DNA of 64,000 nucleotides from contig BCIV01000002.1 of assembly GCA_001600055.1 (NCBI GenBank), positions 686,287 through 750,286 of the forward strand. The letters run 5' to 3'. This document shows, in pieces, positions 35,108 through 45,983 of this stretch; the stretch's first letter is position 1; every line of letters starts with the position of its first letter. The notes beneath the pieces were generated by a model. That model saw only the letters and a list, made by a program, of their open reading frames with translations. It ran no database searches and had not been told where the DNA came from. Made by a program: the position numbers and the translations under genes. This stretch comes from Filobasidium wieringae. Its lineage: Eukaryota; Basidiomycota; Tremellomycetes; Filobasidiales; Filobasidiaceae.

Positions 35108-35435
35108 TTAATACCCATTGGTAGAAGCGAACCCGACTCGCCTCCCTCGGCGTGGAGAAGTGTAATAGACTGTTCCACTTACTGCCCCACTGGAAGAAGG
35201 CATTTCTCGTGGAGCTTGTCTGGCTTGTGCGGGTTGCACGTAACGATATGCAGGGGGGGGGACGAGCTGGTTTGCCAGGGGGAACGTCTGATACTTGATT
35301 ACGGACGGCATATATCTGGCGTCATACACTGGCGCTTGCTCGTCCTTTTTGCTCTTCTGACGCAATTTATTTAAAAATCCTGTGAAGAGAATTAGATGCC
35401 AAATGTGGAAAGGATATGCCGTGAAGCTTACCCAT
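35108..35435 (-). CDS. Small putatively N-myristoylated protein of unknown function
   Basis: Two exons: 35435-35432 (ATG G) and 35379-35108, giving 91 residues. The start is fixed by an ATGG-GTAAGC donor and a CACAG acceptor. The product opens MGFLNKLRQKSKKDEQAP, with Gly2 followed by a basic cluster, as in N-myristoylated membrane-associated proteins. The rest is Pro/Tyr/Gln-rich (PPPAYRYVQPAQARQAP) and ends in Arg-rich VYYTSPRRGRRVGF. No known domain. Membrane association through myristate plus basic residues is inferred. Without the intron the frame would begin at an internal non-ATG codon, which supports the model. Confidence 0.55.
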
Positions 35436-36166
35436 GAGTTTGCTTGCGTGTGATAGATGTTGGCGTAGAAGTGACGGGACAGGATTGATCTTGGAGTGGA
35501 TGCAGAAGTGTTACTAAGGGTGTATAGTGAGCAATGATCTAGAACCTTATATACTCAGACATCTCCCTTCGCCTCCTATCTTCGACTGGACAGGTCGCAT
35601 AGGACCAAAATACTTCGCTCAAACAAAGGATGACGCACCCTTATGTATCATCGCGTGATCTGAACACAGCTAGAAGAGGTTCTTTAATGAAGGCGTGCGC
35701 ATCTCGTCATATGAGGTATGACATGACTGCACAGCAGGGAGAAAGAAGAAGTTCACTACGTTGAATCAAGCCCCTATCGCCGGTTCCCTTACAGACGGGT
35801 GCAATGTGAGATGTTATAGCTTGATGAAGCTGTGGTTTTTCCAAGTACCGAATCCTATATATCGTTCTGGAGTCGTGGAGAATGACTTATGATTAATGAA
35901 AATGTCCGCCAGTAGGGTTGTTCACTGATCACTGATCGCTTCCCATGTCGATGCCTGCTCAAGATCACGGAACATGAGCGTTGCTGATAAGGCGCTGCTG
36001 ACCTGAAACGCGCTGTCCCCGCCAACAAAGATGTCAGGCTCGCCCGGCGATCATATGACGCATCGTGGTTGCCATATATCGGTTCATTCCTTCTCAACGA
36101 CTGATACTCGACACTTGTATCGCCTATTCCAAAGCACTTAGGGCTGCTAGGCATACTCGTCCAACA
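35436..36166. other. Divergent intergenic region before BRO1
   Basis: About 730 bp between two divergent genes. Short open frames lack motifs. No regulatory site could be named. Confidence 0.3.
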
Positions 36167-39100
36167 ATGACCTCCCATCAGAGTCCTTTTATCTCGCTCC
36201 CTCGAAAGACTACCACAGAAACTGACTTTGCTACTCCCATCCGGCAAGCAATCGGGCAGGTCTACGGGGAGAGGCCCGATGGCTATACTGAGGACATTGA
36301 GAACCTTTCGAGATGTAGAAATGATGCAGTGAAGGGTGCTGGAAGTGATGCGACAGGTACGGTATCGCTGTGACAACGTCGTTTGGTAATAGCCTTGACA
36401 ACTGATGTTTTCCTAACCGAAGCGAGAGACTTACTCTTCAAGTACTTCGGACAGCTAGAATTGCTGGAGCTACGATTCGCTGAGACCAAGATATCATTCT
36501 TATGGTGAGTATAATACATGCTACAACAATCGCCTGACTTTTTACTGAGGCTCCTCTTCCTGCAGGAATGACGCATATACCACGAAGCCTACAACCCAGA
36601 CCTCACTCGCCTTTGAGAAGGCCTCGATACTCCACCTGCTATCTTCAGTGCTCTCGCATCTAGCTGCAACCTCTCCTAGGTCATCTCCTGAAGGAATCAA
36701 GCGCGCTTATGCGGCTTTGAGACAGTCTACCGGGCTATTGAATTTCATCAATGAGAACTTCTTGCACGCACCATCGACGGATCTCAGCAGGGAGGTAGTC
36801 TCGCTGGCAGGCAAGACCATGATCACTCAAGCAGGAGAGACTTTCGTGGAGAAATGTATCAGCGAGAAGAAACCTGCCACTCTAGTTTGCAAGATGTGCC
36901 AGTCTGTGGCTGCCGGTTACGCATCTTTGTTTGAAGATTCGAAGGATTTTCAAGGCAAAGGCATCTTGGATCGAAACTGGGTTAGCGTGTATGGTATCAA
37001 AGCCAAGTACTTTGCTTCCTTAGCACAGTGGTATCGGGCTGGAGTTGATATGGATAAGGGGGATCATGGAGCTGGCTTGGTGCGATATGAGATTGCCGAT
37101 AAGCTTGCTGTAGAAGCACACAAGTTGGCCAAGGAGTTCAACTACACCTACTCGCCTCTGACTCAGAATTCTAGCTCAAGCTATACTTCTAGTATCACTT
37201 GGAGTGAGGAGACGCCTTCGTATGCCACTCTCCCTTCGGATGCAGCTACCGCTCTCTTGGAGATTACCAAGTCACACCAAGTCATCACTACAGAAGCCAG
37301 AACCTCTTCAAGGAACGACAACGATCTTGTTTACCATGCTCTGCCCCCTTCCGAGTCTAGCTTGCCGGTTATTGATCCGCTACCCGCAGCGGGTCTTGCT
37401 GCTCCTATAACCATTCAAGAAATTTATGCTCAAGCATCCGTTTCAAGTTTGATCGGACCAGATATCTTCAGACGGCTGGTACCACTCGAGGTTCACGAGA
37501 AGGCGAGTGTATATTCGGAAGAGAAGGCCAAGCTGGTCCGAGCGGAACAGGAAAGATGCGATCAGAGCGAGGGAGAGACTCGAGCGGCATTAGAAGACCT
37601 GAAGATCCGAGAAAGGATCAACCGCTTCAAGGCTATCATTCAAGAGAACAGTGACGACTACGGCAAGCAACGAGGTCTGTCGAGAGACACTGCTACTTAC
37701 AGCGAAGAGATGAGGAGTATCGAACGACGAGATGGGCCAGTTGAAGATGTTCTTAGGCGCGTTGAAGATCGTAGAAATCGACTAGATGCAGATTTGAGGG
37801 AATTGACTAGGGAACTGGAAGAGGAGAGTCGTGAATGTGAAAGTCAGCGGGCGAAGTTTGGGCACTTATGGACTCAGTCGCCATCGTCATCCTCGAACCG
37901 GCAATACAAGTCCGACTGCAAATCGCATACAGAATCTTTGCAATCAGCCGCATCCTCGGACCGGTCGATCTTTCAGAGATGGAACACCCTTCGTGCTGAT
38001 ATCGATACTTTACGCGGATCCTCACATGCGATCGAGCGTGTGTACGCAGATGCAGACTCTGGGCGTGAGAGCGCCGCTTCTATCGATCTACTAGACGTGG
38101 ATGTGGCTCAAGAAGAACTGGCTGAAAGGGAAAAGGACCAGCTGAGAGATGTCATCGCTGAACTGGAAGAGAGACTAGGCAGACTCGAAAAGATCCGAAG
38201 GGAGCGTGATGAAGTCATGAAAGATCTGAAGGAAAAGGTCAGTATCGTTAATCATGACGTTGGCCTAACGGACCTGATGTTTATGTCTTTCACCGTTACT
38301 ACAGATCCAAGCTGATGATGTTTCACATCTTCTCCTCCTGAACCGCCGAACTCAAGGCGTCGAGCCTACTCTTTTTGCGAGCGAATTGGCCAAATTCTCA
38401 CCTTACCAGAATCGTATATCGGTCGCGCTAGGATCACAATCGGAATTACTGGACGAAATGGCCATGTTGGCGAAGCAGGCTGAGAGTGCATCAGGAGTTC
38501 GACAAGCGCAGAGGAAGATTGATCAAACTGAAGGCCGTAGGGGCGAACTAGACCGTCGATTCCGGGCTGCTTTCGAAGGGTACATGGACATTCGAAGCGA
38601 TCTCGAGTAAGTTAAATCTCAATCAGACGTCGACAATCAAGCCAGACTTACAGTATATTTATAGTAAGGCAAGCCATTTCTACGATTCACTAGCTACATT
38701 GGTCGATAGCTTGAGAAGAGGAATTCGATCATTCGTCAACTCTCGCGCACAAGAAAGGAATCGCATGATTGCGAGCGCGGAGTCTCAGTCGCACAGTCAT
38801 GCATCACCTTTGGCAAACAACGGGTCGCGTAGTCTAGAGGATACTCTAGCAGGAATGTCTCTTGGAGGTAGAGGCGGGAATGGCTCATACCCTCCAGTCA
38901 GCTCGCCTCCACCGGCTTCACAATCCCCCTACCAAACAAACACGTTTGCTGCATCTTCACCACCTCCGCCACCGCAAAAAGTCAACAGCTCGAACCCTTA
39001 CGATTTTGCTAGCTTCGGGAATCTACCATCCGCGTTCGATAGTAGGCCACCACCTTCCGTGGCTCCCGCAAGATCATCGGCATTACCCCCACCACCTCCC

Positions 39101-39508
39101 AAGCCATCTTCATACGCAACATACGGTCTGCCTCCACCTCAGAGTCAGAGCGCATATCAAACCCCACCTCCGACTCAGCGATACGGAGCGCAGCAGGTCC
39201 CTAGTCCGTACCCACCCTCACCTGCCAGATATCAGCCCGCAGCCAGCTCGCCGACGTACCAACAAACAACCCAACCCTCCAATCCTGTATACAACCCCTA
39301 TCCTTCTTATGCTCCTCCCGCGACATCTCAAAATGCTCCGTCCCCCTACCAAAGCCCTCATCAAACGTCTTACCCGTCTTATAGTGGTGCGGGCTATCCT
39401 GCGCAATCGCCTTACTCAACTCCTGGTTCAGGCATGCTGCCGCCCCCGCCACCTCCGCAGCCGCCTTATGGCGATTATGGGCAGCAACAGAATGCGCGTC
39501 GATATTGA
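36167..39508 (+). CDS. BRO1: Vacuolar sorting protein BRO1 (ALIX family)
   Basis: Five exons: 36167-36356, 36423-36504, 36566-38237, 38305-38606, 38665-39508 (1029 residues). Bro1 binds ESCRT-III (Snf7) on endosomes and recruits the deubiquitinase Doa4. The N-terminal BRO1 domain shows PFISLPRKTTTETDFATPIR, RCRNDAVKGAGSDATARDLL, FKYFGQLELLELRF and NENFLHAPSTDLSRE. Residues ~360-760 form the coiled V domain (DIFRRLVPLEVHEKASVYSE, many charged helices). The last ~250 residues are Pro/Tyr/Gln/Ser-rich and end in YGDYGQQQNARRY. The related pH-signalling protein Rim20/PalA is the main alternative; the GAGSDATARDLL and FLHAPSTDLSRE motifs favour BRO1. Confidence 0.85.
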
Positions 39509-40272
39509 AAAGAGTCTCTTCGAGGATCAAGCATTGTATGCTTTAATGAAGAATACCTTGTCCTGAAACAAGATCCTCACACTCAGCTGGACTACACTGG
39601 ATCTACTCCATGATTCTAGCACATTCTTGTATTCGCGCTCAATGAACGAGCGTGCAAAGAGGTGAAGTGCCACGTTCGCGGGACATATATGATTGTGATA
39701 GTTGTGGTGATTGTGGGATTTGCCAAGCCGACAACGACTTGGCCAAGTATGTTGTATAGCCTTTTCGGATGTACCCTAGTCGTTTAGATTCAAACACTTC
39801 GAGAATCTGTGATCGTGAATTGAAACAACCAGGTTTCTTGGTGAGATGTTCCGTTGTCCTTAGTACCCCAGCTGTTGTACAAGCAATGATTGCTAGATCA
39901 AAGGGAAATGCTCCCATGGGGGTAAACGGCCAAGAATATCTCTCGAACTTTATGTTATTTTGGGTGCTTGACCATTGGGCTTCTCGGATGGCATTTAGTA
40001 GCTACCGAACCTCTCTTGTTGACGCGGCCGTTGACCTGAGGAAATCCGAGTATAAGGTGCACAATGCCAGATAGAACAGCTTCGGTAGTCAAGCCCACTC
40101 ATCCCATTATGTATTATTGATGATAAAACCGGATTGTAGAACAGAACATAGGACTACAGATCCCGTTGTTCCTCTCCACATAGTCAACGTAGAAATGATG
40201 AGGCGTTTGACTGCGTCTGGATGATATCAATGTTATTATATTATTTTGCTGCGCGTGTTTCAAACATCCAAG
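39509..40272. other. Intergenic region upstream of the tRNA gene
   Basis: About 760 bp. Short frames without motifs; nothing supported. Confidence 0.3.
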
Positions 40273-40355
40273 TCTCGCTTAGCTCAGTGGTAGAGCGCTA
40301 CACTAGTATCAACTGGTTTATGTAGCGGTCGCTCGTTCAATTCGGGTAGCGAGAA
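40273..40355 (+). tRNA. tRNA-Thr (anticodon AGT) with an 11-nt intron
   Basis: Acceptor stem TCTCGCT (40,273-40,279) pairs perfectly with AGCGAGA (40,348-40,354), discriminator A at 40,355. D-arm GCTC-AGTGGTA-GAGC, anticodon stem CTACA/TGTAG, loop CT-AGT-A with the anticodon at 40,305-40,307. An intron 40,309-40,319 (TCAACTGGTTT) sits at the canonical position one base 3' of position 37. T-arm is GCTCG-TTCAATT-CGGGT, with two G-T pairs. AGT reads threonine ACU codons after A34-to-I editing. Internal A and B boxes (TAGCTCAGTGG, GTTCAATTC) are present. Confidence 0.92.
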
Positions 40356-40358
40356 TCC

Positions 40359-40363
40359 TTTTT
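40359..40363 (+). terminator. RNA polymerase III terminator of tRNA-Thr
   Basis: TTTTT run starting four bases after the discriminator base. Confidence 0.8.
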
Positions 40364-40549
40364 GCCCTGTCTTTTTGTCACTTTTCAGACACTTTCCAGG
40401 CAGCCTTTTGTCGTTTCTATGGTTTATCAAGCTGATTTCAGGGTCCAGGTATATATATATATCAAACAAGCCTCACAGAGACCTGGGCGTCAGGTTACAA
40501 TACTCCTGTCGATGTGCTCATTCGTCACTCGATGACGGTGTTCGGACAC

Positions 40550-41097
40550 TCAATCCACTTGAGAAGCAGAGTTGATCTATAGAACGGTCAGGCAGAATTC
40601 ATCAGTGTCAGAGACCCTACGCATCTACGTGCGCTGAACCGTCAGTCGGTGTCTCGACATACCTTCTTTCCCGTCTTTGCGATCTTTGCCTTTACGTCCT
40701 CGAGAGGAGGAAGCGAAGGACCCCAGACCTTGACGTTCTGGCTAGCCAAGTCGACCTTGAACTTGTTGGCTATAATGCGGTACTGAAGTCATCAGCTTGT
40801 TCATGCGATGTACAAGCTCCCGCTCTGAGCAAAAGAGACGTACGTTCGGGGATGTTCTTCTTCAAAGCCCTTTCGACAGCACCAGAGCACGAACCGCAAG
40901 TCATGGTGACATTGAAGTCGTAGTAAGGCTTAGGAGGGGCTTGAGCCTCCTCTCCTTGCTGAGGAATCTGATTGGTAGTGGAAGGGATACCCTGTCCAGC
41001 GATTTCGGTCTATCGATGATGCTAGTCAGCGCCCGAGTTCCTCTCGGTGCAGTGCAAGACAAAAGCATACCGATGCACCAACGGAGATAGTAGCCAT
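40550..41097 (-). CDS. ATX1: Copper chaperone ATX1-like (HMA domain)
   Basis: Four exons: 41097-41071, 41009-40844, 40769-40663, 40576-40550 (108 residues). Delivers Cu(I) to the Golgi copper ATPase Ccc2. The heavy-metal-associated domain is clear: YDFNVTMTCGSCSGAVERAL contains the MxCxxC copper site (MTCGSC), followed by NKFKVDLASQNVKVWG and EDVKAKIAKTGKK, the beta-alpha-beta second half with the conserved KTGK lysines. Compared with yeast Atx1 there is an N-terminal extension of about 38 residues rich in Gln/Pro. The last exon adds only nine codons. Assignment is firm. Confidence 0.9.
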
Positions 41098-41431
41098 TTT
41101 GACGGGTGAGGGTTTTGTTGGTGTTCGAGTCAGTCGTGGTAAGAAAGGAAGAGATCAGTTGTGTAATGTATGTCAGTTCATGCCAGACTTCGAACGATTG
41201 ATCAAAGGGATGGATGGGATATGGCGGTGATTGCTAATGGCCGTACGGAAGTGGCAGCGAGGCTGACATTTTTAGATTGCGTGATTTCTTATCAGATTGC
41301 TCGGGACCTACTTCCAATTGCGAGATAAACGTCTCGTCTTCTTTCTTATAGCTACAAGGGGTATCTAAGGACTGGTGTGTCGTGTGGCTATACAGTGTGA
41401 GCTGATACAAATTTCGGGCATTCCTCTTCCA
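41098..41431. other. Spacer between ATX1 start and DSC3 stop
   Basis: About 330 bp containing the ATX1 promoter and DSC3 3' flank. No named site. Confidence 0.3.
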
Positions 41432-43111
41432 TCACACCATAAACCGGAAAGCCCCGAATCCGACATTCAGAACCGTGCCTATGAGGATTGCCATCTAGTA
41501 CAGCCAATGCACGTCAGCAAGCAGTAGCTCTCTTGGCACTTTGGAAGGCAACTTACCTGGACTCGTTGACCAAACACAACACCAGCAATCCAATCTCCAC
41601 CTGCGCGTCCTCGTAAACCAAAGAATCCTCTGTTGCGAGAAGGATCTGCGGATTCGCTGAGCCCAGCTGCCTGCGACCGTGCTGCTGCAGCCGCGGTCTG
41701 AGCGGATGTCACAGTTGGAATCATTCCCATAGACCAGTCCAGATCACCTTCACCCTCTCTACCAGAACTGGTTCCTGCTCGCGTAGTAGCGCCGGTGACA
41801 TTGATGGAAGTCAGGCCACTCGGTGATCGGTCGGACTCAACCTCAAGAGGCTCGAAGAAGTTTGGTGCAGGAATCTCCCGAAAGAAGAACCAAGGTGTGA
41901 TGGGGAACAAGAAACCAAATAGAAGACCTGTAAGGATAGATGTGTACAAGCCCTCCGTTACAGCTAGAACAAGGATCGGACGACTTAGCAACATCACATG
42001 AGCGATCAAACCAAAGACGACGTACTTTGAGCTGTCTCGCTCGTTAAATCTCCCTCAATCCATTGCTCCTCTAAAGCTCGAGTATGTTCATCGTCTACGG
42101 AAGGGGCGTCAATATTGTCTGACAGTTCACCATGTTGGCCGTTGCACACATACCAGCGTCTAGACCATCTGGTACCTCTTCTCCTCGGCCCGCATAAAAT
42201 TGTCGTCTCATCTGATCGATTTCTGTTCGAGTGAGACCAGCATCCAACAGAGCGTCAAACCCTCTTGGTCTGATTTGTTGTGGGGGCTGAAATGGGACAA
42301 TCGTAATCAGGACGATCAGCGATTCGCTATATCAAGACAGAATCAGCCTGAGATTTCACTTACAGCATCTTCCTCTGCCACTTGAGAGCCCCCTTCTTCG
42401 TTTGCGTCTTCCTCTTTCTGCTTGCTACCCACAACGCAATGAACCAGAACCTTTTCTTCTTCCGTTCTGTCGTTCTTGCCCTTTTCAGATGCGCCTTCCA
42501 AACTCCATCCTACTTCTCCTAGCCCGACCCCTAATCCGAGACCGGTCTGAGCAGTACGGTATCGATCTTCGAGAGCGCGGATGTATGGAAGTAGGAGAGT
42601 TCCATCTGTCAATAGCCTACCCGAATGAATGAATTTCAATGGATGCAATTGAAGAGAAGGTCGGAGGGATTTCATCTGATTGTATACGAAGATAGGGCGT
42701 CAAACCAATGGGTCAGTAAGAATAAGCGCCGTGCTGAGAGCTCCGGTCAATCACCTTGTCTTTCACCCTCCCAACTGTTTCCCCTGCATCTACCCAAACA
42801 TCTAGGTCACCTGTACTGTACTCTTCGTCCCCGGTAAACCGAAACGTAACGCTTCGGCCTCTGTCCTCTTCCTTGATACCTCCATCTGCCTTGGAGTCAG
42901 AATCGATGTCCGTATGGTCTTCATCCCTGAAAGTAGCTCTCCTCTTTCCCTTTGCCTTGTCGCTGAGATTTGGAAGCGGAAGGCCTTGATCAGTGCTACG
43001 GTTGGCACCGCTGCCGGTCGCCTCGCCAATCGATGTTTGTGGCGAGATTCTACGAGCGCCCAGGCGGCTAGGCCTACTATGCGAAGTAGGTAACAAAGGT
43101 TCGTTGGACAT
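41432..43111 (-). CDS. DSC3: Dsc E3 ubiquitin ligase complex subunit 3 (ubiquitin-like N-terminus, DUF2407)
   Basis: Part of the Golgi Dsc E3 ligase that activates SREBP/Sre1 in fission yeast and handles membrane-protein quality control. At least five exons. Exon 1 (43,111 to about 42,757) encodes a disordered basic N-terminus and the start of a ubiquitin-like fold (SVTFRFTGDEEY, DLDVWVDAGETVGRVKDK). Exon 2 continues LRPSLQLHPLKFIHSGRLL, the classic beta-grasp segment. Then PRGFDALLDAGLTRTEIDQM and RRQFYAGRGE, the DUF2407 C-terminal signature. Membrane helices follow (SILTGLLFGFLFPITPWFFF), and a last helix AILIGTVLNVGFGAFRFMV ends the protein. SREBP-linked regulation also concerns ERG25/ERG26 in this window. 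Confidence 0.8.
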
Positions 43112-43359
43112 GGTCTGTATCGGCCAAGCTGAAGCTAGAAACGACGGATGGTCACAACTACTGCTCGGTTCGTCATAAAGCCCTGCTCGCCTGCTCGACC
43201 TCCGCTGTGATCTTGTTTGCGCGTCGCCCTGCTAGCTTTCCCGAGCGGTAAACATATATTCACAACAAATGCAACAAATGAAGTTGTTCGATGTTCCTCC
43301 TCGACAGCAAACCCGTACAGCAGACCCAGCTACTCACCGCTCGTTCTTGATCTTGATGA

Positions 43360-44046
43360 ATGTCAACCAGTCAATCCGTAGAACACGTACAGCAGGGAGA
43401 GCTTGAGAGGCTAGGCCAGACCGTCCAAGAGCTGGATCGATATTGGAAGGGCGCGCCTTTTGCTCATTTCATCAAGGAACGAGATGAGATCATCTTCACA
43501 TTCTACCATGTAAGCCGGCCATCAGAATCTTTTTCTTAGCGAACAGTATTTGAAAGTGTACATGAATCATAGTTGTCTGAGAAACGAAGGCTCCTGATGT
43601 GTATTTGGAATAGATGGCGGGATGAAAAAGGGTGAGCAGGCTTCTCATATAAAGCAATCATTACGAGCGATAGTAACTCTTCAGGCCATTTCCAGACCTC
43701 TTTCGATACCTACAGGCTATGCATACACGATCGGATGGATGGAAAAGTATGGTATTTTGATGAAGAATTTAGAAATGCAGGTGGAAGTTAGGGATCATCT
43801 TGCAGTAAGCTCATTCGTTGGCTTCCTATATGTCTCTCGCATGGCTCAACGTGTATTGAATATCAAAAGACTCTCGTTGGGTATCGACATATTAGTCCCA
43901 AGACCGTTATGGCGTGCATGAAAAAGTTGAATAGTCTGCCTACAATCGGATCTATTTCCGTTAATTCGTCGAAACGAAGTAACAAATCTTCGGGATGGAT
44001 TTTGAACGACGAGGAAGAGGTGGAGGAGGTTATCGAGGTGGACTAG
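43360..44046 (+). CDS. Orphan gene, unrecognised protein of about 164 residues
   Basis: One consistent model has exons 43360-43509, 43573-43631, 43696-43804 and 43870-44046. Residues 1-50 are charged and probably helical (ELERLGQTVQELDRYWKG), then FIKERDEIIFTFYHLSEKRR and LLMCIWNRWRDEKG. The middle exon is uncertain: an alternative acceptor at 43,684/43,685 puts it in another frame, and the third frame (FQTSFDTYRLCIHDRMDG and VWYFDEEFR) looks the most protein-like but cannot be joined with ordinary splice sites. The final exon gives VMACMKKLNSLPTIGS and an acidic tail DEEEVEEVIEVD. No family recognised. The gene may be real, but the exact product is unsure. Confidence 0.4.
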
Positions 44047-44825
44047 GAATACGGTATGGCCAGCCGATACGGGCCTACACAGTAGTAACAGGTATACTGT
44101 CGATCCTCGACTCGTATCGATGCAACACGATCGCTCCAGGCCTGACCAGCGGAAGTTCGCGGGAGCCGGCAGAAAGCAGCAACAGATCGCAGAGACATCG
44201 ATCCTGTATCAAGGTGAGTAGCGATACTACACATCATTTCCACGCTTTACTGATGTACCGTGTGATATGGTAGATGACAACGTGTTGCAGTTACTGACAC
44301 GAGTAAACCTAAATGACTGCGCTCGACCGTGGCCTCGATGAAAGCGGGGTGTCAAGCGAGTGCCCGACCCGATTTTGGGTATGACGTTCGAAGGAAACCT
44401 CTTCAAGTTCCAGAATTCGGAAGCTTCCCAGGTGTCCTGGGGCCAATTCCTGGTATAATTACCATGGGTTGATGTGGTGTGTAGAGGATAGATGATGCTA
44501 TAGGATGTACGTGGCAGTGTAATCATCGTCAATAGTATAAATGAAAAAACGAAAAGAAGTGATCGATGTCCTTAGTAAAAACGATCTCATCCAGTACAAC
44601 TGAAGCGGGGAGTGAGCATGCGGAACATAGACGCGCACGAGACCTCATTCAATCCTTTGGCGGCAAAAGCGATGCTACAGGTATAAAGCGGACTGAAGTA
44701 GCACAAGGTCAACCAGAGTCATGGTATAAGTGGAAGGTCGTCCAGAAGTATCGTACAGGTTCTGCGAACGCGAGGAATAGGAATAATCAATACAAGAACA
44801 CGACGACCAAAGCGCAAAGTATCAT
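44047..44825. other. Interval between orphan gene and GPI-type protein
   Basis: Roughly 780 bp with no supported gene. An RGG-rich frame at 43,995-44,050 overlaps the acidic tail of the orphan gene in another frame and is treated as a shadow. Confidence 0.3.
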
Positions 44826-45674
44826 CTAGAGCACCAGAATCCCTCCCGCAATGACTCCTACCATGATCACCGTGCTTCCCAGCAATCCTGTGCTCATCTG
44901 GGCCACTCGAGTTCCGGAGGACCGTGACGTTGGTTGGGTGGCGGAAGGCATTCTGATAAGGACAGAACGGCTTAGTCTCGACTCGATAGATGGTCACTCA
45001 TAAGCTGCTACTTACGGAGATGCTGTGGCATAGTATCCTCCGATCTCTGAGGTGTAGGTTGGATCGAGCGGTATGATTGCGTCGTGTCCCTGAGTAACGA
45101 AATCTCAGCATGGCTCAATGAGAACGACGAAAAAACATCCCCTTGAGCGTGGGAGAGAGACTTACAGCTTTTTGGCACACCGCCTGTCCGTATTCTCGAG
45201 CATATTGGACGTCCCAACTACTCTCGCAGTATATCGGTAAACATTTAGACATGGCTTCCATGTAGACGTCGTATTGACAGTTCCTGCCCAAGTAGCTGTA
45301 GGAGTTGATATTGGTATCCGACCAGGGACAGGGAATGACGCTTGCGACGTCGGCGTTGCATTTAGACCAGCATTCTGATTGAACAACACGAAATCGAGTA
45401 TTAGCGACTCGAGCATGAAGAGTCTTGTAAGCATGGGTTACTCACGCGAGACGTCACCTCCCTTGACATTGAGGTGGAATTGCGATGCTACGCTGGCTCT
45501 CGCTGTTGAAGCCAGAGATACGAGGACGATAGCTACAGTCAACACCAAGCCCCTCAGACTTCCTGATCCGCGAGGCTTTGAAGACGATGGCGATGTGTGG
45601 CGATAAGGCATGCTAGCGGCTGTGGTTGTGGTAGTGGTATGACGGATTGTCGACTTGCTTGCGCTGCTTGCCAT
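44826..45674 (-). CDS. Secreted cysteine-rich, probably GPI-anchored surface protein
   Basis: Four exons: 45674-45446, 45374-45166, 45089-45016, 44952-44826 (212 residues). A Ser/Thr-rich N-terminus precedes a hydrophobic signal segment (GLVLTVAIVLVSLASTARAS). Exon 2 is cysteine-rich with eight Cys (QCWSKCNADVASVIPCPW ... NCQYDVY ... KCLPIYCESSW ... VCQKA), reminiscent of eight-cysteine CFEM-like surface domains, though the CFEM spacing was not verified. The C-terminus is a Ser-rich stretch (SATQPTSRSSGTR) followed by a hydrophobic tail STVIMVGVIAGGILVL without charged residues after it, as in GPI-anchor signals. Likely a cell wall or plasma-membrane protein. Function unknown. An internal Met at residue 22 could be the true start of the signal peptide. 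Confidence 0.65.
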
Positions 45675-45983
45675 CGTGGTTGTAAATTTTGTAAATCTAT
45701 TATATCGCGCTCTATAGATGAAAGAGCAGATGCGAAACAAAGCAGAGGCTTGTGTATGAGAATATCCATTTTGTGACGATGCAGTAAGGATCTGTTCCGC
45801 TGTTCTTGTGTTTCGTTATTATTGTTCACAGAGAGAAAAGTGTTTATTGTCCAAGTGAGGAGAACAAAGAGATGAGGGTGACCAAAGCGCGAATCGATCG
45901 ACCGCGCGAGCAGATAATTGTCAGCCTCACTAAGAAAACAACCGGGCTACTCGCTTTCAGATCGCAGAGTCACCACTCTTCGC

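Noticed and set aside
36167..39508. Assignment as RIM20/PalA
   Set aside because: N-terminal BRO1-domain motifs (GAGSDATARDLL, NENFLHAPSTDLSRE) resemble BRO1 more than PalA; not fully excluded.
40449..40462. Short AT dinucleotide run (TATATATATATA)
   Set aside because: A minor microsatellite; not evidence of a promoter for a specific gene.
43995..44273. RGG-repeat-like frame (FERRGRGGGGYRGG)
   Set aside because: Overlaps the acidic end of the orphan gene in another frame; purine-rich codons give both readings, and no promoter or stop context supports it.
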